Assembly: GCA_033816765.1 (NCBI GenBank)
Contig: CM066292.1
Span: forward strand, 3,596,001-3,660,000
Length of the DNA: 64,000 bases
Source: Nothopassalora personata
Taxonomy: Eukaryota > Ascomycota > Dothideomycetes > Mycosphaerellales > Mycosphaerellaceae
Direction: 5' to 3'
In this document: piece after piece, positions 33,209 through 44,111 of the stretch
Numbering within the stretch: position 1 is the stretch's first letter
Layout of the letters: each line of letters opens with the position of its first letter
Position numbers and translations under genes: made by a program
The notes under the pieces: model-generated
What the model saw: the letters and a program-made list of their open reading frames with translations, nothing else
Databases searched by the model: none
Told to the model about the DNA's origin: nothing

Positions 33209-33890
33209 CTACACCATCCCTTGTTGGTCGGTGAGGATGGAGAATCGGCGAGTTGACCCAAATCGATCGATTGAATCGAAGAGGCTGTTGTACGGGCACT
33301 CGGCGCCAGTCTGCTCCAGGGGCTCCAGGGCTCTGGTCGCCTGCTCGAGTGTCACCTGACTGGTCGCTAGTGGTAGCGTGATTCATGTGGTACCTGACCG
33401 GCTGCTTGTGCGGCCATGAGTGGTGAAGGATAGGCATTGTTGGTCGGCGAGGCTGGCCGAAAAGACCATGCTGGAAGCCTTCGTTCATGCTGCTGCTGGG
33501 GCGGGTCTGCAGTGAAGGCGAGGGTGGGTGTTCGTCTGAGCGAAAGATGTCATGTGTGTGGTCTTGTCCTTGTCGTTGGTCGTGATGGCAGGCTAGAATG
33601 AAGTCAGCAAAGACTTTGTTCATAGTTCTCAAGAGTGCAAGTAAGGACTGACTGTCTGGACCGAGCGCCTGAGTATTGTGACGGTACCCCCGAAAGGGAA
33701 GCTTCTTCTTCAAGGCTGGTGCTCGCGTTCGGTGAGCCGTCGTTGCTGGCAACGGCATAGCCCAGAGCGTAGCAGCGAGAGTGTTGCGCAGAAGACTTCG
33801 CTCTGAGTGCGCAGATGGTCCCCCACAGGACACTGCCGGTTCGTGTTTGGTGTCGTGATGCGAGCTGGGATAATGTCTGGAACATGTCAT
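33209..33890 (-). CDS. putative multi-part gene, structure unresolved
   Basis: Two stretches look strongly coding but lie in different frames. One, 33541-33398, gives FTADPPQQQHERRLPAWSF and then NNAYPSPLMAAQAAGQ. The other, 33358-33209, gives VTLEQATRALEPLEQTGAEC and SIDRFGSTRRFSILTDQQGM before the stop. A GT...AG pair between them (33396-33359) would splice them in phase but is only 38 bp, shorter than any other intron here, so a 1-nt frameshift is the alternative. Upstream, a 60-bp segment with an excellent branch site and acceptor (ctgac ... ttctag, ending near 33594) suggests a further intron after an exon starting MFQTLSQLASRHQ. Family unknown. Confidence 0.4.
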
Positions 33891-34027
33891 CATGTACTCA
33901 CAGCGGTGATACCATACCGCCCGCCCGCGCAGCTAAAAAGCTGGGCTTCAGTGTCCACATGATCAAGGTCTTCCGAATGATCGAGTCTGACCAACTTTCC
34001 CACCGTGGTTGATCATTGCTGAACCCC

Positions 34028-34216
34028 CTAGACCAACCCAAAGACCTCACTGAGCCATTCAATTCGCAGCCGCGAAACGCTGGAGTGACGCTCGACCAGA
34101 CATGATCTGCTTGAAGGAATCCCGGCTTCCAGGCTTGCGGCGAGAATCTCTCGCTGGACCCTGTAGTAGTCGTCGCCGTAGGTCGCTTGCGGGCTGGAAG
34201 TGATCCGAGTAGCCAT
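34028..34216 (-). CDS. small hypothetical protein, possibly first exon of a larger gene
   Basis: A 62-residue frame beginning MATRITSSPQATYGDDYYRV and containing a helical stretch (QREILAASLEAG) with good codon bias. No signal peptide and no known family. It lies upstream of and on the same strand as the unresolved coding stretches at 33.2-33.9 kb and could be their 5' exon. The interval 34217-34756 beyond it shows only leader-like, low-complexity frames. Confidence 0.4.
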   Translation of the reverse strand: MATRITSSPQATYGDDYYRVQREILAASLEAGIPSSRSCLVERHSSVSRLRIEWLSEVFGLV

Positions 34217-34756
34217 GGCGTTACTTGTTGTGTCGCTCGTGTGGTTCTTGTGCTTGCGTGATGTTTGCGGATAGTTGTGAGAGGGCGTGTGTGATGCCTG
34301 GCTGGTCCACGCCTCCGAAAGGCTCCGGATGGCCAGCCAGAGCGGGGTTGGTGGAGCAGAAGGTCGGTGTTGTGGTGAGGGAGAGGAGTGCGCAGGCGGG
34401 GGTTTAAGTATCGCGATGCTAGGCTGTTGAGGCACGTGCATTGTTGAGACGAGCTGCTGAAGGGGCAGGCGCGATGCCTGAGTGAGGCAGGGCAAGTGAG
34501 GCAGGACCAAGTCACGGATCGAGCAGGCGAAAGCGTGTGACTTTAGGAAGAACACCTGACTGGGCGGGCGAATGAAGTCCGATATCACGAGCCCTGTATC
34601 TTAGATGCTGTGGCTGATGAGCTTACCAAAGGAGGAGGAAGCGAGTCGCGAGGAGATGATCATGCTGAGCCGCGACTGACGGTCGACAGTATAAGCATCT
34701 CGTTCCAATCATTGAGCTCGTTACATGGCATCCATAGCCCTTCGTTCAGTGCCTGC

Positions 34757-35878
34757 TCAGTCTCGCCAGTTGATCAAGACCTCGTCCGTCCGGAACCGCT
34801 GCGTACACTGACTCTCCTCGATCTTCGTCCTGAACCCCATCTCATGGGCCAGAAGTCCAGCATGCGCAATCATGATACCGTTGTCAATGCAAAACCTCTC
34901 GTCCGTAGCATAAACACTTCCCCCTCTTTCTGCCGCCATCATCCCCATCATCTCCTGTAACCTGATATTACAGCCCACCCCTCCAACAATCAGAACCTGC
35001 GAACTCCCCACATGGGCCATCGCCCGTTCTGTGATCTCCACCAACATAGCAAATACCGTCTCCTGTAGCGAGAAACATAGATCTTCTCTTGTGATCACCT
35101 CGCCTGAATCAGGATCTCGCCATTGATCACCTAGCTTATTCGCCAACTCCTCAATCCTCGCCAGAATGCCCGAGAAGCTCACATCCATCCCCTTCACCGC
35201 ATACGAAATTTCCACAAGCACTTTGCCCTTCTTCGCCAACTGCTCAATATTGTATCCAGGGGCAGGATCGTTCGGGATCTCCAACACCCTCGCGAAGCGG
35301 TCTAGACAATTCCCCACCGCAATGTCCAACGCTTCTCCAAAGATCCTGTACCGTTGTGCAGAGTACGCGATGACCTGCGTATTCCCTCCCGAAACGTAGA
35401 GGACTACGGGGTTATCGGCGCCAGTTATTGCGCGTCCCATTTCAATGTGGCCGACGCAGTGGTTCACGCCGACGAGTGGTTTGGACCAGAGCTGAGAGAG
35501 AGTCCGTGCGGCTATCGCAACGGCGGAGAGGGGTGCTCCCATGCCGGGCCCTTGGGTGAAGCAGATGCAGTCTATGTCTGAGATTTTGACGTTGGCTTGC
35601 TTCATGGCTTGCTTGGTGAGGCGGACAACCCATCTTCTATGGTGGGCTGCTGTGTCTTTTGGGAGGAAGCCTGAGCCTGGTGGGGCGTTGAAGGTGTGCC
35701 GTAGATTGCTCAGGATTTGTACTGGTTGGTGGTGTGGTCGCTTTTGTGATTGGGAGGGATGGTGTTCATCGTCGCTGTGGGCGCTGTCGTGGGGTGAGGG
35801 AGGATGAGGGGCTGAGTGTAGAATGACGCCAACACCGAGCTTGTTGGCCGAGCCTTCGAGGCCAATCGCTATAGGCAT
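34757..35878 (-). CDS. KAE1: tRNA N6-threonylcarbamoyladenosine synthase, KEOPS subunit Kae1
   Basis: An intronless 373-residue protein (yeast Kae1 is 386). It starts [18 protein letters not shown], the phosphate-1 strand of the ASKHA fold. Family motifs follow in order: [10 protein letters not shown], the metal-binding [54 protein letters not shown] and [13 protein letters not shown]. In the KEOPS/EKC complex, Kae1 transfers threonylcarbamoyl to A37 of tRNAs that read ANN codons. A short His/Ser-rich insert (about residues 25-50) is common in fungal copies. It is divergent from the BAR-domain gene, with 337 bp between starts. Confidence 0.95.
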   Translation of the reverse strand: MPIAIGLEGSANKLGVGVILHSAPHPPSPHDSAHSDDEHHPSQSQKRPHHQPVQILSNLRHTFNAPPGSGFLPKDTAAHHRRWVVRLTKQAMKQANVKISDIDCICFTQGPGMGAPLSAVAIAARTLSQLWSKPLVGVNHCVGHIEMGRAITGADNPVVLYVSGGNTQVIAYSAQRYRIFGEALDIAVGNCLDRFARVLEIPNDPAPGYNIEQLAKKGKVLVEISYAVKGMDVSFSGILARIEELANKLGDQWRDPDSGEVITREDLCFSLQETVFAMLVEITERAMAHVGSSQVLIVGGVGCNIRLQEMMGMMAAERGGSVYATDERFCIDNGIMIAHAGLLAHEMGFRTKIEESQCTQRFRTDEVLINWRD

Positions 35879-36215
35879 GTTGAGGGGATTGGCGGTGGAA
35901 GTCGATGGTGGGATGTTGAATCACATGCAAATCGTGATATGGTGGGCTGGTTTCATGTCATCGATGGGCCATCAAATATTGATGGCACTATTGATGGACC
36001 ACCTTGTTGGTCGCGGCACACGTCAGCCGAAGCCTCTCAGCCACGTTTGTGCACGAGAGGAAGGCTCGGAGAGTTGGACATGGAAGCTTCACACTCACAC
36101 AAACAGCACTCACGCGCGCAAAGACCCCTCATACCGGCGGTGCAGACCAGTCGCCGCTATTATTCCTAAGTCTGTGCCACACGCACGCGTTGGATCGAGG
36201 CAGCCATCAGCCAAC
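35879..36215. promoter_or_regulatory. bidirectional promoter between KAE1 and the BAR gene
   Basis: Only 337 bp separate the two start codons, so both promoters must lie here. A near-perfect direct repeat, atcgatgggccatcaaat then attgatggacca, occurs around 35957-36003. No named factor site can be assigned. Confidence 0.5.
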
Positions 36216-38992
36216 ATGTCGTGGAGCGGCTTCAAGAAGAATGTAAGAGATGGTCATATGGCGGAGATTGGGCAATACTGATAGGCTGTCAGGTGGGCCG
36301 CGCTACGACGCAGGTGATGATGAAGACAGGCCACGTCGAGAAGACATCGGACCGGGAATACGAAATCGAAGAGCGACGATACCGCACACTCGAGTCCGCG
36401 TCGTTGCGCCTGCAGAAAGAGGCCAAGGGCTACCTCGACTCGCTCCGAGCCATGACCGCCTCCCAGATGCGCATTGCCGAGACGATCGATGCCTTCTACG
36501 GCGACAGCGGCGCAACAGACGGAGTCAGCAGGAGTTACAAGCAAGCAGTCGAGGACCTGGATGCCGAGACGGTCAAGGCGCTTGATGGGCCATACAGGTG
36601 TGTCACCCAAGAGTACCCCAAGCTGCGAACGAGTTTCGAACAGAGGTTCCCGGGCGAAGACTCCACTGTCTTCGACCATCACCTGAGGGAGGTCGAGGCC
36701 GAACTCAATTGGAAGTGCAACGAGAGAACATTCAGCACAAACACAACATATTATGAGAGCCAGTCATTCGACCCAGGGACAGTTGAGCTCATTGATGTTA
36801 TCTACAGGACGACCGTTCTGGACCCCATCAACCGCTTCTGTGCATACTTTCCCGATATCAACGAGTGTATGGCAAATCAAATAATACCGGCCATTTGGGT
36901 GATTGATGCTGACTTCAGCCTAGGTATCAAGAAGCGGAATCACAAGATGATCGACTACGACGCGATGCGATCGAAAGTCAAGAAGCTAACCGAGAAGCCC
37001 GACAAGGATCCGTCCAAGCTGCCGCGGACGGAGAAGGAAACTGAAATGGTAGGAGATCCCTCTTCCTTTCGCGATCTCTCCACCGAGCATCTTAATTACC
37101 TCGACGACGATAAGTCATTGATGGTCTACTCACCGCCCAAGGCCCTGGATGGGATTCAGCACCACCGGCAGCGATTGGCCACACTCAACAACGACGAGAA
37201 GCTTGCTATGGAGAGTGTGGGTGCGCCGACATCGCCTCAGACCAAGAGGAAGCTGAGCTTGTTGAAGCGAATCAGCAGTGCGAGTGATGCCTTCTGGGGA
37301 CGAGCGGACGCGCAGAAGCGTATTACTGTCGCGGGCGATTTGTGCCAGGCTCCACTGAGTCCTCTGGCTGTGTCCCGTGTCTTCTCTTTACCATCCCAAC
37401 GCTCACCGATCACCCTCCTACCGGATGTTGACGAGACCTCTCCCGACTTCCTACCCGTCACCAGTCCGGTCATGATGGGCGGTGGTCTGATCCCAGCCAT
37501 CTCGCCACACAGCACCCACGCACCTCTTTCGCAAATGTCGTCGGACTCGACTCCTGCAAGATCCACAAGCAGGCGCGCGTTCTCCGTCTTCCGGCGCTCG
37601 TCAAAAGAAGAGACACCAACCCGCAAGACCAGCATGCCCGTCGAACTGTCGAGCGGGTCTTCAGGCGACGGTCTCGGCATCTCTGGCTGTGGCAGTCCAC
37701 ATCACTTCCCAATGTTCAGGCCATTCCCAGATGCAACTCCTACACGTACCTCAGCCATGCCTGGCTCGATGACGAAGAAGAGACCGCTGCTGGGCTCTCC
37801 ATCATCGTTACTGGACACACCAACGCGTCTTCACAATACATCAGTTAGATCGAACGCACAAGCATTGGAGGCGACACCATCGCGCTCAGTGCCGCCGCGC
37901 TTCATGGCATTCTCTGCCGCGAGCTCAGATGCCGATGATGAGACCATCAGATCTTCTGCCGCGTCTTGGCAAACGACCTATAGTGAGGCTTCGGAGGATG
38001 AGCGTAGAGACTCGATGGATCCATACAGCAAGCACAGTGACGCTATTCCGCTCGCCACTTTGACCTCCCAGCACAACGACCGGGACTCCTTCACCGTTCA
38101 GGAGAGATCAAGCGTGGATGTCACCGCCGAGACAGACTACGGCGAGTCCATCGCCGACATGGATGGCGCATCTTTTGTCGAGCAGGAGCACGATGATCGC
38201 TCCGCAGATACTGATGAAGGCGACATTACACTTGTCGATTCGATAGAGGAAGCGAGACACAGCAGCGACACTTTCAACACTACAGATGACCCCGCCGACT
38301 CGTCAATGTCGGAGATCGACACTCTCATCGAAGAAATGAGCACTCCCAATCTTCGCAGTCGCACGATGGAGCCGCGCGACGAGGGATCACGTGAGCGCCG
38401 AGACACCATGTCGTTGATCGCGTTCCTCAAGGAAGGCCCTCCAGGATCCGCCAAGAAGCCTGAGAGGAAGTTCAAGCCGCCACCGCCAGTGACCTTACCG
38501 CCTCTTTTTGGTCGGCCATACTCTGCGGCCTCGGCGCGCCCGGAGCCACTATTCTCTCCTCCTCGGTCAACAGGCCCCTTCTTTCAGCCGTCAGAGTTGG
38601 AGGACATCATGCAACCGCTCAAGAAAAAATTTGCAGAAGAACAGGCTGACTTATTGCAAAAGGCCAAAGTCGCATACGATCAGCTCAACGAGCAGCTGAC
38701 GAACGAACTACCTCAACTCATCGACCTCCGAGTGCCCTACCTCGACCCCTCCTTCGAAGCGCTCGTCAAGATTCAGCTACGATTCTGTGCTGAAGCATAC
38801 AGTCGGATGGCGCAAGTACAGCAGTATGTTATCACTCCATGCTTCGACATTGGCACAGAGACACAACTTACATACTATCACAGGTATCTGGCAGCCGAGA
38901 CAAGAGACCAGTACGCTAATGGCGACCTGGACGCCCGGGTGGAGGACGTGCTGGGCCAGATAAGAGAACTCAGCATCGCAGGCACGGTCTAG
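36216..38992 (+). CDS. BAR-domain protein (Rvs161/Hob3-like) with a large internal insert
   Basis: Exons 36216-36242, 36293-36866, 36924-38823 and 38884-38992 encode 869 residues. Introns two (57 bp) and three (60 bp) are in frame and invisible to a simple ORF scan. Removing them restores DINECIKKRNHK and AQVQQYLAAETRDQY, the canonical Rvs161 text. The N-terminus MSWSGFKKNVGRATTQVMMK and the C-terminus ELPQLIDLRVPYLDPSFEAL...RELSIAGTV are the two halves of an N-BAR domain, which dimerises and bends membranes at endocytic actin patches. Between them, after KLPRTEKE (residue about 240), lie about 520 Ser/Thr/Asp/Glu-rich residues with many phosphosite-like SP/TP motifs. Normal Hob3 is about 265 residues. 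The insert keeps perfect frame and codon bias, so it is genuine coding sequence. Confidence 0.88.
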
Positions 38993-39273
38993 GACACCTA
39001 CATGCGCGATGCAGCAATGCGAAACGGAGAAAAGGTTTAATTTGTTGATATTGATGGCATAGCATGGTGGATAGGCATACCCCGGAGTGATTCGTATCGC
39101 ATCGCCGTGACCTAAGGCGAGTGTATACACCTTTGAACTCACCTTGAGTAACTGATCAATTCGAACCCACCGTTCACGGTATCTGTTTACACGGCTCGCT
39201 CGTCTTGATAACAGTCCTCCAGGGAAACAAGACAAAGGACATAACGCCGACCATTAAAAGCTCATGAGCGTCT

Positions 39274-39699
39274 TCAAGATCCGCCCTCACCAGCATCCAA
39301 CGCAGCAGCCGAAAGCGTCGCCATTGCATTCCTTCCATCATCGTCATTATCGCCACCAGCACCAATGTGTACGACCCTCGCCCGACGTCCCATCTGCACG
39401 ACCGCAGCCAGCTGCAAAGCCTGCACCAACTCCGGCGTCGGCTGTCCATCATACACCCGTGAACCGCTGGGACCAAAGAGTGGTTCTCGACGCCGAGAGC
39501 GCACGGCAATTGGAGCTCCAGAATGTGGCGTGCGCACGCCGGAATGGGCCATGCTACCGAGAGCACTTCCGATTGCGCTCCGACCCGCGCTGCTGTCGCT
39601 GAGCTCGGACATGGAGTCGCCGGTTGTGCCGGTGTGGGAGTCGAGGTTTTCGTCAAGGGGCCGGGTTAGGGCGTGTTGGAGGGATTGTGGGTTTCGCAT
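39274..39699 (-). CDS. hypothetical protein
   Basis: A 141-residue single frame starting MRNPQSLQHAL. It contains a Ser/Gly-rich head, a basic segment (VRSRRREPLFGPSGSR) and a helical part (TPELVQALQLAAVVQMGRRAR) ending in an Asp-rich loop. No signal or membrane segment and no recognised family. A GTGAGG at the 3' end could be a donor, so the C-terminus may continue. The flanks, 38993-39273 and 39700-39960, hold nothing else recognisable. Confidence 0.5.
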   Translation of the reverse strand: MRNPQSLQHALTRPLDENLDSHTGTTGDSMSELSDSSAGRSAIGSALGSMAHSGVRTPHSGAPIAVRSRRREPLFGPSGSRVYDGQPTPELVQALQLAAVVQMGRRARVVHIGAGGDNDDDGRNAMATLSAAALDAGEGGS

Positions 39700-39960
39700 T
39701 GTTGGGCTTGGGGTCGGAGTTGGAGAGAGTGGGGTTGTGGAAGGAGGAAGGAGGAAGGGTGGAAGGGAATGTGATATAAAGGCATGTCAGGAATGTCTGT
39801 TCACGGTCGTATCTGTGGGCCTTCACGGTTTGGTTGACGGTGGTGAAGACATGTCGTGCTGATTTTGGAAGGCGAATAGGGGGATACAATGGTGCAGATG
39901 GCACGCTGTCCCGCTCATGCCGGACCCGATCCGAGGTGCAGTACAAGAATGAAATGATAC

Positions 39961-40120
39961 TGCCTCCACTACGACTCGAACGTAGGTTGCCTGAAGACAA
40001 CCCGGCGAGAAAGTGATATAAGCGGAACTGCCAATGGCCTGGAATCCGAGGCTAAAGAGCTGAGGACCTAGCTCATCCCTCGTAAGTGTCAGGCGTGCTA
40101 GCCACTGCACCAAAAAGCCA
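39961..40120 (-). tRNA. tRNA-like relic with A box and B box
   Basis: On the minus strand an A-box-like D arm (GTGC, loop AGTGGCTA, GCAC) lies near 40115-40095. A clean T arm (CTACG, loop TTCGAGT, CGTAG) lies near 39982-39966 and is followed by TGGAGGC. An anticodon-stem pair CCTGA/TCAGG could enclose a roughly 100-nt intron. The acceptor stem pairs poorly (G/T substitutions on the 5' side) and position 33 is not T, so an anticodon cannot be assigned. Best read as a decayed or unusual long-intron tRNA, or a tRNA-derived element. Confidence 0.3.
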
Positions 40121-40557
40121 GTGTCAAATAAAGGTTGACATTTCAACGTGGTATGTATGGTATACCTACTGTCTCTGGATCAGCGCCGCCCCGACAGACA
40201 TTGGTGATGATCGTCGGCTGTGCTAACGATGATCAGAGTCTTGAATTCGGAAATGGAAGAAGTCAGCACGGTTCTGACCTTTGAATGCGGCTTGGCAAAG
40301 CTATGAATCTGGCTGGCCGTGTGTTTCTGCTGACATGGTGAAGCTCCTCAGAGCTTGACGGTGCGATCTACATGAGCAACCTCGTCAGCAGCTAACGAGA
40401 CATACCACTAGATACCATGTTTGACCCACGATGCATGAGACCCAAATTTGTCAGGTCCGAAAATTTTCTCTGGATATCGATAGTCCAACCGCTTTTCCAC
40501 CTCCGTACTCCATCGTCGCCAACACTACACCTCAATCCCAATCCACATTCCTTCACC
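40121..40557. other. intergenic, nothing recognised
   Basis: No credible frame or repeat; this is the leader and promoter of the hypothetical gene to the right. Confidence 0.4.
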
Positions 40558-41298
40558 ATGTGCCGCAAATACGTAGGCATCTACACCGTCTGCCTAGCGG
40601 CACCAGCCGGTCTCTCCTCCTGCCGTGCCCAGCGTTACATCGCCACAGCACCCTGCACAGACTCCAGAAGGAAGCGCAATAGGTGCCCCGGCGTCGAAGT
40701 CGAACACTGGGAATTCCTCACAGGCTGTTGCTCAAGCAGGTGCGAACGGAGCCTCAAATCTTTCGCCTGGCAGGCACGAGTGCGGGATCCGGAGGGATAC
40801 CGCCTGGATCTGGATCGGGATATTCTCGTGGTGCCAACGGGGAAATTGGTCGATCTTGTGAGCAAGTATGCGGTGGGGTGGAAATGTGGGGAGGGACGTC
40901 CTGTCATTTGGAAGTGGATGCTGGAGGATCTTGGGGAGAGGAGGAATCTTACGGATGAGGAGCGGGAGCGGTGTTGCAAGGACCGGGATGATCTGGAGGA
41001 GTTTAGGAGCTGCGTAATCCACGAGAGATGTGGATTCGGGTTTCAAGGTCAAGATGGCTTTTCGAACATTGGGACTTCGGGGAGAAGATTGAACGTGTCG
41101 AGATCTGAGCAGTGGTCCCAAGGTGCTGGGGCGACATCTTCCTGTGGCCAACGCAGGGAGCGCCGGGTCTCGGTCGCATCCGTTAGAATGCGCGTTGAGC
41201 GGACTGCGAGGAGACTGGTCAGGTGGCGTCGTTCGATTTGGCAGTCGATCCAAGTTCGTTTGCCGAGCCGTAGAGGCAGAAAAGATGGACGACGTTGA
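40558..41298 (+). CDS. hypothetical basic, cysteine-containing protein
   Basis: A 246-residue frame from MCRKYVGIYTVC. Upstream in-frame sequence back to 40417 is less coding-like. Cysteines cluster in the first 75 residues (CRKY, YTVC, SSCRAQ, APC, GCCSSRC). Fungal proteins that start MCRK with an early Cys cluster are common and uncharacterised; a zinc-binding head is possible but unproven. The C-terminus is Arg-rich. No signal peptide, because Arg and Lys fall within the first four residues. Confidence 0.6.
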   Translation: MCRKYVGIYTVCLAAPAGLSSCRAQRYIATAPCTDSRRKRNRCPGVEVEHWEFLTGCCSSRCERSLKSFAWQARVRDPEGYRLDLDRDILVVPTGKLVDLVSKYAVGWKCGEGRPVIWKWMLEDLGERRNLTDEERERCCKDRDDLEEFRSCVIHERCGFGFQGQDGFSNIGTSGRRLNVSRSEQWSQGAGATSSCGQRRERRVSVASVRMRVERTARRLVRWRRSIWQSIQVRLPSRRGRKDGRR

Positions 41299-42781
41299 GT
41301 ACGTGTTCGCCGTAGAGCAGGTGCGACGGCGATGGGCCCTGGAAGCTGATTTCAGGTCTGCCATAGTTTTCGAACCGCTCAGAAGAATGGTAGTCGCTGA
41401 AGTTCCGGAGCGATGACAAGCGTATCGCTCTTGGCGTAGGGGATGCTGTCGACTTCACTTTTGGTGCAGGACGCTAGCTCGAAATTCGAGCTTACTTTGA
41501 TATATCTGCTCTCATCTTTCACCGACTGAAATGCATCCCCGACCATCCAACATACCTCAACACACACGAGCAAGCTACTACCATAGTGTTTCAAATCTGA
41601 GGTCTCCAACTAAGAACCGCAACGCTCGATATTGCCTCGAAGACGTATTGTCAGTCCAGGTTCATCATCGAGAACTACAAGAATATGACCAGGCCAGTAC
41701 TCAAGAAGCCAAACAGCCTGCGGTCATCGTGTCGAATCCTTCACTGCATTCATCCGACATGTTAAGGATTTGCTACAGTGCTGGCAGTGCGTCCGCTCTG
41801 TCCCCAGTCGATGACCGAGACCAAGGCTCCTGCGACACATATTGCAGTCGAGCAGCCTTCGTACCCAACACGTGGCGTGAACTATGACCATCGTGAAAGA
41901 TATTAGAAGGACACAGGTCATTGCTACTGCGAGTAGCACGATATCTCCTTTCCTTGGTAGAGGACAATCTGCGTTTCACAAGCGCCGCCTTGCACCCACA
42001 AAGTTCGAGTGCATAGAATGGAACTCGGGAGGAGAATTACTGACACGGTATGTATACTACTACAATGAGGATGACTTGAACCACCTCTACAACATCCATC
42101 AGTCAGCACAAATAGGGCGCTGAACGACAATGTCTTCAATGCGTGCTTGTATCGCCTGCTACCAGCTTCCCCTCATTATATTACAGCCACATGGTCGTGG
42201 CCAACAGATGAAACTACCAAGTGTCGGTCAATACACACACACACAGCCAAGGCGTGCACGCGGAACACGGCAATGGCATGCTCTTGGTCGTCCAGTCCGG
42301 TCAATGCCGTTGAGCTTCCAACTCGAAGGATATCCTTGACAGTGCTTGATACTCATCATTCGCGTGTGCACATGTGGCCATCAGAGCCATGGATCAGACT
42401 CTTGATATTGCCCGTGCTGTCGCTTAACGAGACCAAACCCATCGGACGAACGGTCATTCTCCCCGAAGAAGTCACAGTAGAGCTGGGAAGTTCCTGGTCA
42501 CGTTGTTTCAGGGTTGCGGAGCTTTGTTGTGACGTCGCCGGACATTGAGAAAACATAAGATGTCCCCTCTGATCCGGGGTACGGACATCACAATTCAGCT
42601 CGTGTTGATGTTGGAGTGTCCCAAGTGTCTCGCCAAGGTCTGGTTGAGCATGTCTCCACACGATGACTGGTCTTAACATACTGACATTCACAGCATTGAG
42701 GTCTCCCCAAAATATACCAGCCACCGTCTCTTTCACCTGGCGTAGCGCGAGAAAGCAATACTACGAAGGACCGCAGCGAAC
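41299..42781. other. gene-poor stretch
   Basis: About 1.5 kb with overlapping frames of up to 133 codons on both strands. A minus-strand frame ending at 42356 (MFSQCPATSQQSSATLKQR...) and a plus-strand frame 41531-41887 are the only ones with faint coding character. Neither has a motif or splice support. A (CA)n run occurs near 42233-42245. Confidence 0.35.
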
Positions 42782-43843
42782 ATGGCGCCACCGAACCTCT
42801 ACCTCCTCCTGGCCTGCACAGCATCACTATCCATCGGATCTCCCCTCACCCACCTTCCTCGCCAAAATACCCTCCAGCCAGTCCTAACCACACTCAAAAA
42901 CACCCCAGACCTCAGCACCTTCTACTCCCTCTTCGCATCCACAGGCGGCGATTCTGGTCTCCCCGGCCCACCGTTCGAAGAACGGTTCAACGACAATCGC
43001 GACCAGAAGCGCTGGACCATTCTGGCGCCAGTCAACTCCGCCTTCGACGCTGTCTCCCAAGACTTCATCTCCACACTGACCGCACCACCAGCCTATGAAC
43101 TCATGGCGACGCTGCTGAGGAATCACATCTTGCAAGGAAACTACTCTTTCGTGGACTTGACCTATCCCGGCGGACAGACATTCGAGGCAGTGGGTGGGTT
43201 CACCGTGAAGACGAATGAGGACGGAAGCATTGTCACGAACGAGGGCGTGACGAGGTCAGCGAGAGTAGTCCAGTCGCAGGGAAAGTTGGATTTGAGTGGC
43301 GACGGGTATATCCCCGCTTCGAATGGCGGTGTGTACCGAATCGACAACGTTTTGGACTTCTTTGAGACGTATTTTGGCCTTGATGAGAAGGCGGATGAGC
43401 TACCGGCGGAGAGGCACAGGTCCGGAACTATGGCGGATGTGTTGAAGGAGAATCCGCAGCTTTCGAAACTGAGGAAGACGTTGGAGGTGGCGAAGCCTGA
43501 GTTTGTGGAGAGGTTGGGGCTGTCGAGTGAGGACAAAGACGTGGACAGGAGAACCGTGTATTTGGCGCCGAGTGATGCCGCATTCGATGTGTTGCCTGAG
43601 AAGGTAGGTCAGAAGGACACGGAACCCCACAATGTTGGAGCCACGTCGTACTTACTGACGTTCGGGCTGGGGACTTTGGACAGTGGCTCGAGCACTGTCA
43701 GGTCTAAGTCGGGTTTCAATATCACGCTTGACGGTGGGATGGCGAATAATGCCAAGGTCCAGGATCGAGTGTGCACGGAGAATGGATGTGTCTGGATTGT
43801 GGGCAGGTGGCTGGATGCTTTCTATGGAGCCTTTGATAAGTGA
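42782..43843 (+). CDS. secreted fasciclin (FAS1) domain protein
   Basis: An intronless 353-residue protein. A signal peptide (MAPPNLYLLLACTASLSIG) is followed by two FAS1-like units. The first has the signature WTILAPVNSAFDAV, ANHILQG-type NHILQGNYSF and YRIDNVLDF; the second has VYLAPSDAAFDVLP and ends NAKVQDRVCTENGCVWIV. FAS1 domains mediate adhesion at cell surfaces and in the wall. No GPI signal is visible, so it is probably secreted or wall-bound non-covalently. It is convergent with the HET gene to the right, with 268 bp between stops; a run of nine G lies just after its stop. Confidence 0.85.
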   Translation: MAPPNLYLLLACTASLSIGSPLTHLPRQNTLQPVLTTLKNTPDLSTFYSLFASTGGDSGLPGPPFEERFNDNRDQKRWTILAPVNSAFDAVSQDFISTLTAPPAYELMATLLRNHILQGNYSFVDLTYPGGQTFEAVGGFTVKTNEDGSIVTNEGVTRSARVVQSQGKLDLSGDGYIPASNGGVYRIDNVLDFFETYFGLDEKADELPAERHRSGTMADVLKENPQLSKLRKTLEVAKPEFVERLGLSSEDKDVDRRTVYLAPSDAAFDVLPEKVGQKDTEPHNVGATSYLLTFGLGTLDSGSSTVRSKSGFNITLDGGMANNAKVQDRVCTENGCVWIVGRWLDAFYGAFDK

Positions 43844-44111
43844 TGGATGGGGGGGGGCTATATGCTATGCAGATCGTCGGACCGTCGGACTATGGCTGAA
43901 ACTTTTTCATGAGTGAGAGCACCCGAAAGATTGCGCAGAGCTTTCGACAACATGTTGGAGTACATCTTGAATTGTAATATGTATGTCTCATTAATGATGG
44001 ACTTGTGACCCGGCCGGGCACCGTCGCCGCCAAGGAGCTGGCCAAGATGCTCGATTACGAAACTAGTTGATCCACCTGAGGCCTATGAGAGTTGTGCTAT
44101 GTCATAGTCGA

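Noticed and set aside
36867..36923. A 19-residue insertion in the BAR domain
   Set aside because: It is better explained as a 57-bp in-frame intron with consensus ends; removing it restores the conserved DINECIKKRNHK text.
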